A DNA stretch of 64,000 nt from positions 53,442 to 117,441 of the forward strand of contig NZ_JAAMQU010000015.1 in the NCBI RefSeq assembly GCF_013522925.1, given 5' to 3'. The notes beneath the pieces were generated by a model. It had not been told where the DNA came from. It was given only the letters and a program-made list of their open reading frames with translations, and made no database searches. Of the stretch, positions 50,179 to 57,800 are shown one piece after another. Numbering within the stretch: position 1 is the first letter of the stretch; the number at the start of each line of letters is the position of its first letter. This DNA comes from Pseudomonas japonica. Its GTDB lineage: Bacteria > Pseudomonadota > Gammaproteobacteria > Pseudomonadales > Pseudomonadaceae. The translations under genes and the position numbers were made by a program.

Positions 50179-50285
50179 AAAAAAAGACCCGGCAAGAGCC
50201 GGGTCAATAACCGTGATTAGCCTGATGAGGAGATAAGCTGAGTCCGAACCACCGGGCTGCTTATCGGCTGATCTCGCGACCAGTT
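50179..50285 (-). ncRNA. prrF: PrrF iron-responsive small RNA
   Basis: The predicted RNA is about 107 bases. It starts AACTGGTCGCGAGATCAGCC, contains the PrrF target-pairing core CTCCTCATCAGGCTAATCAC, and ends with a GACCCGGC-TCTT-GCCGGGTC hairpin and seven T. These parts match PrrF1/PrrF2 of P. aeruginosa as I remember them. PrrF is made when iron is scarce and blocks mRNAs of iron-containing proteins such as SodB, bfrB and TCA enzymes. Its promoter (50292-50319) is overlapped by a Fur-like box. It lies downstream of the cNMP-binding gene, the same neighbour as in P. aeruginosa, but only one copy is here instead of a tandem pair. Confidence 0.94.
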
Positions 50286-50287
50286 GT

Positions 50288-50306
50288 GCTAATCATAACT
50301 ATTCTC
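50288..50306 (-). promoter_or_regulatory. Fur box over the prrF promoter
   Basis: On the minus strand GAGAATAGTTATGATTAGC matches 13 of the 19 positions of the Fur consensus in the hexamer arrangement. It covers the -10 element and part of the spacer, so bound Fur-Fe2+ would block prrF. Confidence 0.8.
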
Positions 50307-50319
50307 ATTTGAGAGTCAA
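50292..50319 (-). promoter_or_regulatory. Sigma-70 promoter of prrF
   Basis: On the minus strand TTGACT (50319-50314), a 16-base spacer and TATGAT (50297-50292) place the start seven bases on, at 50285, exactly where the PrrF sequence begins. Confidence 0.88.
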
Positions 50320-50335
50320 GTGCATTTTCGTGGGT

Positions 50336-51127
50336 TTATTGCGGCTCCAAGCCAGATCCTGTGAGCTGGCGATTTAACACATTGATTTTCTTGGCCATGC
50401 TCTCGATAAGGCTGTGCGCAATTTTTGGATTGGACTGCGTCATCGCAAGGAATTGATCCTTCGGGATCATCATTACTGTGCAAGCGGTGCTCGCAATCAC
50501 GGTGGCGGTGCGCTTTTCCTCGGTGAACACTGCCATCGCGCCGAAAATTTCCTCTTTGGCAACATCTCCCACCTTCAGGCCGTCGACGAATACCTCCGCG
50601 TGACCGTCGATGATGATGAAGACATGATCGGGTTCATCCCCCTGGCGGATGAGCACTTCACCAGCGGCCACATGTTTGAAGCCGCTGGCGCTGCGGTATT
50701 CGGGCTGTTTCAGCCGGGTAACGGCTTCGGCGAGTAACCAGGCATGCCCCCCCAGGTAATCGGCGAGCAGCTCGCTTTTACCCGCGGCGCCAATGTGAGC
50801 CAGGGCGGTGGAGCGCTCAAAAGGAACAAGGCGCAGGGGCGCCTGGGCGCGGTAGCGGCATTCCAGGCCTTCAGGCGCCGGTGCAAGGTTGAGCACATCA
50901 CCCTCGCTGAGATAGAACAGATTGCGGTCGTTCAAGGCCACCTGCACAAGCCCGGCCTCGATCAGGTAAAGCTGGTCGGGGCGTATATGCGATCCGAGGA
51001 GGGTGTCAGCCGATAATTCCAGCGGTGAATCACTGGCTCGCGCGCCTTCCAACAGCCGCGAAGGCAACCCTTGCAAGCGTGTGATCCATTCTTCGGCGTA
51101 GGCCGACTGCTCCCCAACTAGATACAT
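50336..51127 (-). CDS. Cyclic nucleotide-binding domain protein (CbpA-like)
   Basis: The product has 263 residues. The C-terminal half is a clear cNMP-binding domain (about 140-250): GEVLIRQGDEPDHVFIIIDGHAEVFV, then the phosphate-binding cassette region FGAMAVFTEEKRTATVIA, in which the usual Glu of FGE and one Arg of the canonical cassette are replaced. The N-terminal half has a weaker related beta fold. There is no DNA-binding domain, so it is not a CRP-type regulator. The P. aeruginosa protein at this position, CbpA, is a cAMP-binding protein; the changed cassette here makes ligand binding uncertain. prrF lies directly downstream. Confidence 0.87.
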   Translation of the reverse strand: MYLVGEQSAYAEEWITRLQGLPSRLLEGARASDSPLELSADTLLGSHIRPDQLYLIEAGLVQVALNDRNLFYLSEGDVLNLAPAPEGLECRYRAQAPLRLVPFERSTALAHIGAAGKSELLADYLGGHAWLLAEAVTRLKQPEYRSASGFKHVAAGEVLIRQGDEPDHVFIIIDGHAEVFVDGLKVGDVAKEEIFGAMAVFTEEKRTATVIASTACTVMMIPKDQFLAMTQSNPKIAHSLIESMAKKINVLNRQLTGSGLEPQ

Positions 51128-51160
51128 GATTCATTCTCAGCGTGCGCGCTTGGCGCGTGG

Positions 51161-51436
51161 TCAGTTGTTCGGGCGAGGCGAGGGCGAAGCGTTGAAGGCC
51201 TTGTTCAGGGCTTCCTTGCGCTCGGCAGGCAGGTCACTCCAGTGAACCCCTTGAAGCGCGCCCTCGATGGCATAAAGCAGTACCTTTGAAGCACGGAAGC
51301 CTCGAGTTTTTACAGCGCGATAAGCGTCCACGGCACCCAGCCGGCGCAGGTCGGCTGCACTGTGGATGCCAACAGCGTGGAGCCATTGGGCGGAGGTCTT
51401 GCCCAGGTTTCGCAGTTCCTGCAGCTCGTCGTTCAT
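51161..51436 (-). CDS. TfoX/Sxy C-terminal domain protein
   Basis: The product has 91 residues covering only the TfoX C-terminal domain, a helix-hairpin-helix-like fold (ELRNLGKTSAQWLHAVGIHSAADLRRLGAVDAYRAVKTRG). Full TfoX/Sxy proteins regulate competence, but the stand-alone C-terminal domain has no assigned role; the fold suggests nucleic-acid or protein contact. It lies 33 bases upstream of the cNMP-binding gene on the same strand and may share its transcript. Confidence 0.85.
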   Translation of the reverse strand: MNDELQELRNLGKTSAQWLHAVGIHSAADLRRLGAVDAYRAVKTRGFRASKVLLYAIEGALQGVHWSDLPAERKEALNKAFNASPSPRPNN

Positions 51437-51484
51437 CCAGGCTCCTAATCGGGGGCTGTCCCCTCAGCGGACTTTAGCCGAGGG

Positions 51485-51829
51485 TCATTTGGTGCGATAC
51501 CGAAGCCGGGTTCCGAAGTTGACGGACATCAGGATTTCGTCCGCACTCAGTTCCGGCGGGAAATACGCCCCGGAGATTTGCGCATGGGCGAGCGAGGCGC
51601 CTTCCAGGCAAGCATTGCGGAAATCTATGCCCCTGAGGTCGGCGGAGCGAAAGTAGGCGTCGCTGAGGTTCAGGCCGTCTGCATCCAGGTTGCGCAGGTC
51701 CAGGCCTCGGAAGTCTCCCCCAGTGAAGTCCACCGCCCCCTCGCGGCGCTTCGCCTCATTGAAGTCCCCGATCCGTTCTTCCCTCACGAGTGCGAAAAGG
51801 GGCGAATCGATCAGTTTGGGCTGGGTCAT
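51485..51829 (-). CDS. Small pentapeptide repeat protein
   Basis: The product has 114 residues. Its middle has A(D/N)LXX-type pentapeptide repeats (about 35-88: VDFTGGDFRGLDLRNLDADG, LNLSDAYFRSADLRG, IDFRNACLEGASLAHAQ), about ten coils of a right-handed quadrilateral helix. This is too short for the DNA-mimic Qnr/MfpA type. Function is unknown. It is on the same strand as its neighbours; a conserved neighbour gene exists in other pseudomonads as I recall. Confidence 0.85.
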   Translation of the reverse strand: MTQPKLIDSPLFALVREERIGDFNEAKRREGAVDFTGGDFRGLDLRNLDADGLNLSDAYFRSADLRGIDFRNACLEGASLAHAQISGAYFPPELSADEILMSVNFGTRLRYRTK

Positions 51830-51915
51830 GGCAGCGTCTCCGTTGGGAAGGTGGCGCCATCATAATGACACCACCCGAAAGCCGAAGGTGTGGACTGGTT
51901 CACGCGCTGTCGAGG

Positions 51916-53460
51916 TCAGAGCCCCGGCAGTCGGCTGCGAATCGCTTCGATCACGGCGTCGACGCTGCTGGCGTCATGGGTATTGACCGCTTTCGCCGCC
52001 AGCCGCTCCTCTCCGGAGAGTGGATCTCGGCTGTGTGATTGTGCCGCGATCACGTCAAGTGTGGCATCGGAAGGGTCCGGGTTCTGCTGAGCCTGACGTT
52101 GGGCCAGCCTGCTTTCGATCACTGCCTGGGGAGCGCTGCAATCCAGAATGAAGAAAGGCACCGCCTGGGCCTGGGCAACCGCCTGGGCTGCGGCACGCTG
52201 TGACTGCTTGAGGTAGGTGGCGTCGAGCACCACCGGAAGGCCTGCGCTCAGTATCTGCCCGGCCAGCGTGTGCAGTTTGTGGTAGGTCGCTTCGCTGGCC
52301 TGCTCGCTGTAGAGCGCATCGGTGTCCACTTCAGCGTAGAGGCGCTTTCGCTCTACATCCGAGCGCAAGCGAATGGCGCCCAGAGCTTCGACCAGCCGTA
52401 ATGCCACATGGCTCTTGCCCACGGCGGACACGCCGCTGGTGATGGCCAGGAAGCGGGACGGAATGGCGCTGTAACTTTCTGCCAGCGTGGCGTAGTTCCG
52501 GTATTGGCGCAGCGAGGTTGCGCGCTGCAGGCCATCGGCGTTGGCCGGCATGCTGAACAGCGCGACCTTGGCCCGCACCATCGCGCGGTAAGCCTTGTAG
52601 AAATTGAGCAGCGGCAGGCCCGCGTAGTCGCCGGTGATCTCGAGGTAGCGGGTGACCAGCCTGCGGGACAGGCACTTGAGGCCGCGGTCTTCGAGGTCCA
52701 TGGCCAGGAAACCGATATCTGCGTACACATCCGTGAAGCGGAAGGGCTCGTTGAACTCGATGCAATCGAAGATCACTACCTTGCCATCAATGATGGTTGC
52801 GTTGCCCAGGTGAATATCCCCATGGCATTCACGGATGAACCCTTCGGCCTTGCGTGCCTGCAACAGCGGCAGGAGGCGGTCGTACTCGGCGCTCGCCCAG
52901 GCCTGTAGTGCGTCCAGCTGCACCAGGTCGGCGCGGTCGGACAGGAACGGCCGAACCTGTTCGAAATTCTGGCTCACCGGGGCCATCACGCTCTCAGGCG
53001 TACCTTCGCTGCGCTCCAGCGGAACCCGCGGTGCGGCCAGGTGGAATTCGGCGATTTGTTGCGCAAGCGCGTCGATATGCTCGTTGCCCAGCTCCCCATT
53101 GGCCTGGAGCGTGCTCAACAACTGGCTTTGCGGGAACTGGCGCATTTTCAGGGCGTATTCGATCGCCGGGCCTTCGCCACCCAGGGCCGGGGCTTGTTCG
53201 CTCCCGGTTACGCTCAGCACGTCCAGGTAAAGCCCCTCGGTAAGGCGCTGGTTGAGCCGCAGCTCTTCCTGGCAGAAGTGTTGTCGCGCGGCCAGGGTGG
53301 TGAAATCCAGGAAGCCGAAGTTTACCGGCTTCTTGATCTTGTAGGCGTAGGGGCCGGTCAGGATGACCCAGGAAATATGTGTTTCGATCAGCTCGAACGC
53401 TTCAACCGGGTGAGGGTAAAGCGCCGGGTTCTGCAGCGCGGCAACGAGGGCTTGACTCAC
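51916..53460 (-). CDS. Two-domain protein: aminoglycoside phosphotransferase-like plus P-loop kinase
   Basis: The product has 514 residues. The N-terminal domain (about 25-325) is a kinase-like APH fold with the catalytic loop HGDIHLGN at 213-220 and the metal-binding segment IFDCIEFN (about 229-236). The C-terminal domain (about 335-514) has a P-loop SGVSAVGKS with Lys349 and resembles AAA/zeta-toxin or gluconate-kinase-type nucleotide kinases (RLRSDVERKRL, VVLDATYLK). Members of this fusion family are widespread and uncharacterised; the APH label does not imply antibiotic resistance. It is divergent from mrcB, sharing a 117-base control region. Confidence 0.88.
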   Translation of the reverse strand: MSQALVAALQNPALYPHPVEAFELIETHISWVILTGPYAYKIKKPVNFGFLDFTTLAARQHFCQEELRLNQRLTEGLYLDVLSVTGSEQAPALGGEGPAIEYALKMRQFPQSQLLSTLQANGELGNEHIDALAQQIAEFHLAAPRVPLERSEGTPESVMAPVSQNFEQVRPFLSDRADLVQLDALQAWASAEYDRLLPLLQARKAEGFIRECHGDIHLGNATIIDGKVVIFDCIEFNEPFRFTDVYADIGFLAMDLEDRGLKCLSRRLVTRYLEITGDYAGLPLLNFYKAYRAMVRAKVALFSMPANADGLQRATSLRQYRNYATLAESYSAIPSRFLAITSGVSAVGKSHVALRLVEALGAIRLRSDVERKRLYAEVDTDALYSEQASEATYHKLHTLAGQILSAGLPVVLDATYLKQSQRAAAQAVAQAQAVPFFILDCSAPQAVIESRLAQRQAQQNPDPSDATLDVIAAQSHSRDPLSGEERLAAKAVNTHDASSVDAVIEAIRSRLPGL

Positions 53461-53563
53461 GGAAAATCCTTATGCGGTCGAGGGGCATTGCCGTTCATTA
53501 TGGCGGCTACCGCCGGTGCTGCAAACCGTAACAACGTTTCTGTTTGTGGGGGGGCAAACTGCG

Positions 53564-53569
53564 TATAAT
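53564..53569 (+). promoter_or_regulatory. -10 element just before mrcB
   Basis: A perfect TATAAT ends nine bases before the mrcB ATG. A start about seven bases downstream would give an mRNA with almost no leader. No convincing -35 hexamer lies 16-18 bases upstream; the nearest sequence is TGTTTG-like. Confidence 0.55.
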
Positions 53570-53577
53570 CCGCCGCC

Positions 53578-55902
53578 ATGACTCGTAGCCGATCCCCCCG
53601 CAAACCCTCTCGTCCCGCTTCAAATCGCGCCCGCACGTGGCTCGGCTGGCTGCTCAAGCTCAGCCTGGTCGGCCTTGTGGCGCTGGCTGGCGTTGCCATT
53701 TACCTCGATGCCGTGGTGCAGGAGAAGTTTTCCGGCAAGCGCTGGACCATCCCCGCCAAGGTGTACGGCCGGCCGCTCGAATTGTTCGTGGGGCAAAAGC
53801 TCGAACTCAAAGACTTTCTCACCGAACTGGACGCCCTTGGCTATCGTCGCGTCAATGCCGTGGATGGCCCCGGGCAGGTTGCGGTGGCCGGCAATACCGT
53901 CTCGCTCAATACCCGTGGTTTCCAGTTCTATGAGGGGCTGGAGCAAGCCCGGCCGGTTCGGGTGCGCTTCAATGGCGACTACGTTGGCGACCTGGCTGGC
54001 AACGGCGGCGAAAAGCTCCCCGTGGTGCGGCTCGAGCCGTTGCTGATCGGCGGGATCTACCCGAAAAACCTTGAAGACCGGATTCTCATCAAGCTCGATC
54101 AGGTGCCGCCCTACCTGATCGACACCCTCGTGACCGTAGAGGACCGCGACTTCTATCACCACTTCGGTGTATCGCCCAAGTCCATCGCGCGGGCGGTGTA
54201 CATCAACGCTTCCTCGGGGCAGATGCGCCAGGGCGGCAGTACCTTGACGCAACAGCTGGTGAAGAACTTCTACCTCACCAACGAGCGCAGCCTCAGCCGC
54301 AAGCTGACCGAAGCGATGATGGCGGTGCTGCTCGAGCTGCATTACAGCAAGCAGGAAATCCTCGAGGCTTACCTGAACGAAGTGTTCATCGGTCAGGATG
54401 GCCAACGGGCCGTGCACGGCTTTGGCCTGGCCAGCCAGTTCTTCTTCAGCCAGCCCCTGTCAGAGCTCCGGTTGCACCAGGTTGCATTGCTGGTCGGGAT
54501 GGTGAAAGGCCCTTCGTATTACAACCCCCGTCGCTATCCCGAGCGGGCGCTGGAGCGCCGTAACCTGGTGCTCGACCTGCTGCAGGAGCAGGGCGTGGCC
54601 ACACCCGAGGCCGTGGCCGCCGCGAAGAAAATGCCCCTGGGCGTTACCCAGCGCGGTAGCCTGGCAGACAGTTCGTTCCCGGGTTTCCTGGACCTGGTCA
54701 AGCGCCAGCTGCGCGAAGATTACCGGGATGAAGACCTTACTGGCGAAGGCCTGCGGATATTCACCAGTTTCGACCCCATCCTGCAGATGAAAGCCGAAGC
54801 GGCCGTCAGCGAGAGCTTCAAGCGCTTCTCGGCCCGTAAGGGCGGTGACGCAATGGAAACCGCAATGGTGGTGACCAATCCGGAAAGTGGTGAGGTACAA
54901 GCGTTGGTCGGTAGCCGCCAGGCAGGTTTTGCCGGCTTCAACCGGGCCCTGGATGCGGTGCGGCCCATCGGCTCGCTGGTGAAGCCGGCGATCTACCTCA
55001 CCGCCCTTGAAAAACCCAGCCAGTACACGCTTACCAGCTGGATCAAGGACGAACCCTTCTCGGTGAAGGGCGCCGATGGGCAGGTGTGGTCGCCGCAGAA
55101 CTACGAAAAAGGCTCCAACGGCACCATCTTCCTGTATCAAGGGCTGGCGCATTCCTACAACCTCTCCAGTGCTCGCCTCGGCCTTGATCTCGGCATTCCC
55201 AATGTCTTCAAAACCCTTGGCAAACTGGGCGTGGATGTGAACTGGCCGGCATACCCTTCCATGTTGCTGGGCGCAGGCGCGCTCACGCCAATGCAGGTGG
55301 CGACGGTTTATCAAACCATTGCCAACGGTGGCTACAACACGCCGATGCGGGGTATTCGCAGCGTGTTGACCGCCGAAGGCCAGCCGTTGAAGCGTTACCC
55401 CTTCCAGATCCAGCAGCGTTTCGATCCAGGCAGCATTTACCTGATCCAGACCGCCATGCAGCGTGTGGTGCGCGAAGGTACCGCGCGCTCGGTTTACAAT
55501 GTGTTGCCCTCGTCGTTGAACCTGGCCGGGAAAACCGGCACTACCAACGATTCACGCGACAGCTGGTTCGCCGGCTTCAGCCAGGATTTGCTGGCGGTGG
55601 TGTGGATGGGGCGCGACGACAACGGTAAAACCCCTTACACCGGTGCCACCGGCGCCTTGCAGGTGTGGACCAATTTCATGCGCAAGGCCGATCCGCTCCC
55701 GCTGAACATGGCGGTGCCGGATAACGTCGTGCTCGCCTGGGTGGACGCCCAGACCGGGCAGGGTTCGGCGGAAGGCTGCCCGAACGCCGTGCAGATGCCT
55801 TATATTCGGGGCAGTGAACCAGCCCCTGGCGTGGCATGTAATTCCGGCTCCGAGTCCCCGGCGGCTCCGGTGATGGACTGGATCAAGGGCTGGCTGAATT
55901 GA
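53578..55902 (+). CDS. mrcB: Bifunctional penicillin-binding protein 1b
   Basis: The product has 774 residues. A basic N-terminus and one membrane helix (about 21-42) are followed by a UB2H-like domain (about 60-145). The glycosyltransferase domain has catalytic Glu188 in VEDRDFYHHFG and the QGGSTLTQQLVKN motif. The transpeptidase domain has Ser466-x-x-Lys469 (GSLVKP), the SYN triad and KTG at 652-654. It polymerises and cross-links peptidoglycan. No Shine-Dalgarno sequence precedes the ATG, and the -10 box is only nine bases upstream. The next gene encodes its lipoprotein activator. Confidence 0.97.
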   Translation: MTRSRSPRKPSRPASNRARTWLGWLLKLSLVGLVALAGVAIYLDAVVQEKFSGKRWTIPAKVYGRPLELFVGQKLELKDFLTELDALGYRRVNAVDGPGQVAVAGNTVSLNTRGFQFYEGLEQARPVRVRFNGDYVGDLAGNGGEKLPVVRLEPLLIGGIYPKNLEDRILIKLDQVPPYLIDTLVTVEDRDFYHHFGVSPKSIARAVYINASSGQMRQGGSTLTQQLVKNFYLTNERSLSRKLTEAMMAVLLELHYSKQEILEAYLNEVFIGQDGQRAVHGFGLASQFFFSQPLSELRLHQVALLVGMVKGPSYYNPRRYPERALERRNLVLDLLQEQGVATPEAVAAAKKMPLGVTQRGSLADSSFPGFLDLVKRQLREDYRDEDLTGEGLRIFTSFDPILQMKAEAAVSESFKRFSARKGGDAMETAMVVTNPESGEVQALVGSRQAGFAGFNRALDAVRPIGSLVKPAIYLTALEKPSQYTLTSWIKDEPFSVKGADGQVWSPQNYEKGSNGTIFLYQGLAHSYNLSSARLGLDLGIPNVFKTLGKLGVDVNWPAYPSMLLGAGALTPMQVATVYQTIANGGYNTPMRGIRSVLTAEGQPLKRYPFQIQQRFDPGSIYLIQTAMQRVVREGTARSVYNVLPSSLNLAGKTGTTNDSRDSWFAGFSQDLLAVVWMGRDDNGKTPYTGATGALQVWTNFMRKADPLPLNMAVPDNVVLAWVDAQTGQGSAEGCPNAVQMPYIRGSEPAPGVACNSGSESPAAPVMDWIKGWLN

Positions 55903-55915
55903 CTGAGGAACTGAC

Positions 55916-56647
55916 GTGAAGAAGTTGTGGTTTTCAATGCTGACCGCGACAGTCCTGTTGCAAGGCTGTGCAAGCGTGCCTCGCGGCTCGATACCTGTGG
56001 TTGATCAAGGCGCGCGGGTTTCCAACAGCGAGCGCGTGTCGGCCAACCGTAATACCGCTTACCGCGCTCCGGTCGCGGCGGCCCCTACGCAGGCTGCCCC
56101 CGAAGACAGCGGCGTCATGGTGATGGTGCCCACCTCCAGTGCTCCGATTCAGGCCAGCGCAGCGCCTATCAGTACCAGCCCGATCACCCCGGGGCCGGTT
56201 ACCAATGGCCCTGCCTATACACCGCCCACGCCTGCGGCCAGCGGCAGCCTGTATACACCCGCACCGTCTGCTCCGAGCGGTATTCCTGCGGCCACGCGTT
56301 CCAGCGGAGGCCTGGCAGCGGATGAGCAGCTGGACGGTCCGGTGTTGGCGCTGCTCACTACCGCCCAACAACAGCAGGGCGGCGGCGACCTCAATGGCGC
56401 CTCCTCCAGCCTGGAGCGTGCCCAGCGCATAGCGCCGCGCGAGCCTCAGGTGCTGTTTCGTCTCGCCCAGGTAAGGTTGGCACAGGGTGACGCTGCCCAG
56501 GCCGAGCAGTTTGCCCGGCGGGCGTTGAGCTACGCCAACGGGCGCCCGGACCTCCAGGCGCGGCTGTGGGAAACCATCGCTCAGGCGCGCGAGAAACAGG
56601 GTGACGCAGCAGGCGCGGCGCAGGCTCGCCAGAATGCGCGAGGGTGA
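55916..56647 (+). CDS. lpoP: TPR lipoprotein, probable PBP1b activator LpoP
   Basis: The product has 243 residues from GTG 55916 (site GAGGA). The lipobox LLQGC puts the lipidated Cys at 18. A long Pro/Ala/Ser/Thr-rich linker (about 45-130) would span the periplasm, and the C-terminal part (about 140-243) is a TPR-like helical domain with ASSSLERAQRIAP, LFRLAQVRLAQGDAAQAEQFARRAL. In P. aeruginosa the TPR lipoprotein next to the PBP1b gene is LpoP, an outer-membrane activator of that enzyme. Adjacency (13 bases after mrcB) and architecture support the same role here. Confidence 0.88.
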   Translation: MKKLWFSMLTATVLLQGCASVPRGSIPVVDQGARVSNSERVSANRNTAYRAPVAAAPTQAAPEDSGVMVMVPTSSAPIQASAAPISTSPITPGPVTNGPAYTPPTPAASGSLYTPAPSAPSGIPAATRSSGGLAADEQLDGPVLALLTTAQQQQGGGDLNGASSSLERAQRIAPREPQVLFRLAQVRLAQGDAAQAEQFARRALSYANGRPDLQARLWETIAQAREKQGDAAGAAQARQNARG

Positions 56648-56655
56648 TCAGGGAA

Positions 56656-56991
56656 ATGGACGCTCGTTTTCCTGCCATTGCCGATCAGCTTTTGCTGATC
56701 GAACGCGCCCTTCGTCAGGCTGGATGGTGGGCCGCCCAGCCGCCCAGCGAGCAGGCGCTGGCCAGTGTGGAGCCGTTCTGCGTGGACACGCTCAGCTTCG
56801 AGGAGTGGTTGCAATGGATCTTCCTGCCACGAATGAAGCTAATCCTGGAGAACGGCCTGGCCTTGCCCAATGCCTCCGGCATCCTCGCCATGGCTGAAAT
56901 GGTCTACGCCAGCAGGCCTGGGCAGGGCCTTGCGCTCATGGCCTGCCTGCGCGAGTTCGACCTTCTTATCACTGGCGCCAGCCAGGCCTGA
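56656..56991 (+). CDS. YqcC family protein (DUF446)
   Basis: The product has 111 residues from ATG 56656. It is all-helical with Trp-rich conserved segments (IERALRQAGWW; SFEEWLQWIFLPRMKLILENG) typical of YqcC/DUF446. Function is unknown; in enterobacteria yqcC neighbours truC. A GTG at 56644, overlapping the lpoP stop region, is an alternative start giving 115 residues. It ends the mrcB-lpoP cluster and is convergent with the DUF4124 gene. Confidence 0.87.
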   Translation: MDARFPAIADQLLLIERALRQAGWWAAQPPSEQALASVEPFCVDTLSFEEWLQWIFLPRMKLILENGLALPNASGILAMAEMVYASRPGQGLALMACLREFDLLITGASQA

Positions 56992-57012
56992 CCTGCAGGG
57001 CAGGGCTGCCGG

Positions 57013-57447
57013 TCAGTGGCACTGATCGGCAATGGCTTTGCGGGTTTCGGCAATCTTCGCCTGCCGCTCTTCCTCGGTCAGGCGCCTCAATTCGCCATCC
57101 ACTTCCTGGCGCACCCTTGGGTTGTTGTTCAACTGGGCGAGGTTGGTGCGCGCCTGGTCGCAGAACTCCTTCGTCTGCGCTTCCTGCTCTGTCACCTGCT
57201 GGCGAACACGATCGTTTGCGGCTTTCTGCTCGGGATCGTTGTCCACGTCGTCCTCGTTCTGCGAACCTTTCGCAGGGCTGGCAGGGGGCGGCGCGTGCGT
57301 GTCGATAGGCGTGGCCGCCTGGCCGGTCGGCGGCTTGGCATCGAAGTGAGTCACGCCGTTGGCATCCACCCATTTGTATACCTGGGCCGCTTGCAGCGAC
57401 CCCATTGCTGCCAGCATCACGCTGGCCACCAGGCATGTAAGGCGCAT
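57013..57447 (-). CDS. Secreted DUF4124-domain protein
   Basis: The product has 144 residues from ATG 57447, preceded by a GGAG site. A signal peptide (about 1-21) is followed directly by the DUF4124 motif QVYKWVDANGVTHFDAKPP (about 22-40), a polar Pro/Asp/Glu-rich linker and a charged coiled-coil-like tail with two cysteines (EFCDQA and ADQCH) that could pair in the periplasm. A frame extending 14 codons further upstream lacks a signal-like start. Function is unknown. Confidence 0.85.
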   Translation of the reverse strand: MRLTCLVASVMLAAMGSLQAAQVYKWVDANGVTHFDAKPPTGQAATPIDTHAPPPASPAKGSQNEDDVDNDPEQKAANDRVRQQVTEQEAQTKEFCDQARTNLAQLNNNPRVRQEVDGELRRLTEEERQAKIAETRKAIADQCH

Positions 57448-57800
57448 GTCCGCTCCGTTCGTCCAAAGGGCTTTGCGCAAAATTACCACAGAAGCAGAAA
57501 GGCGACAGATGACTTGACTTGCGAGGGGCTATTCACAACAATCCAAAGTCCGCTGTGAAGGGACTGCCAGAAGCAGACCCGCTCAGCAGATCATGAGGCG
57601 CATACCCGCGCCGACCTGTTACACCCGCAACGCGTTACCTCGCGCTGGGTGGGAAACCCCCGCAACACTTTGGGGAAGTCCCAATACTTGCTCAGTCAGT
57701 GCTGACGTAGTCGGCGACCACCGTCGCTCATGCTCTGCTTGGCAGTAAACCTAATGGACCCGCCTCCCGGCGGTATTCTGGCGTTTTTGAGGTGAACAAC
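57448..57800 (+). other. Intergenic leader region of the ilvIHC operon
   Basis: There are 353 bases between the divergent DUF4124 gene and ilvI. No protein gene of normal size is supported. At 57730-57795 a 21-codon frame (MLCLAVNLMDPPPGGILAFL...) with five Leu, one Val and one Ile codon ends five bases before ilvI, and a small GC hairpin (CCGCC/GGCGG) lies within it. No good ribosome site precedes it. A regulated leader is plausible but not shown. Confidence 0.4.

Noticed and set aside
57592..57746. A 51-codon frame (MRRIPAPTCYTRN...) in the ilvI leader
   Set aside because: It has no enrichment for Ile, Leu or Val codons, no ribosome site and no hairpin relationship, so it is not supported as a leader peptide.
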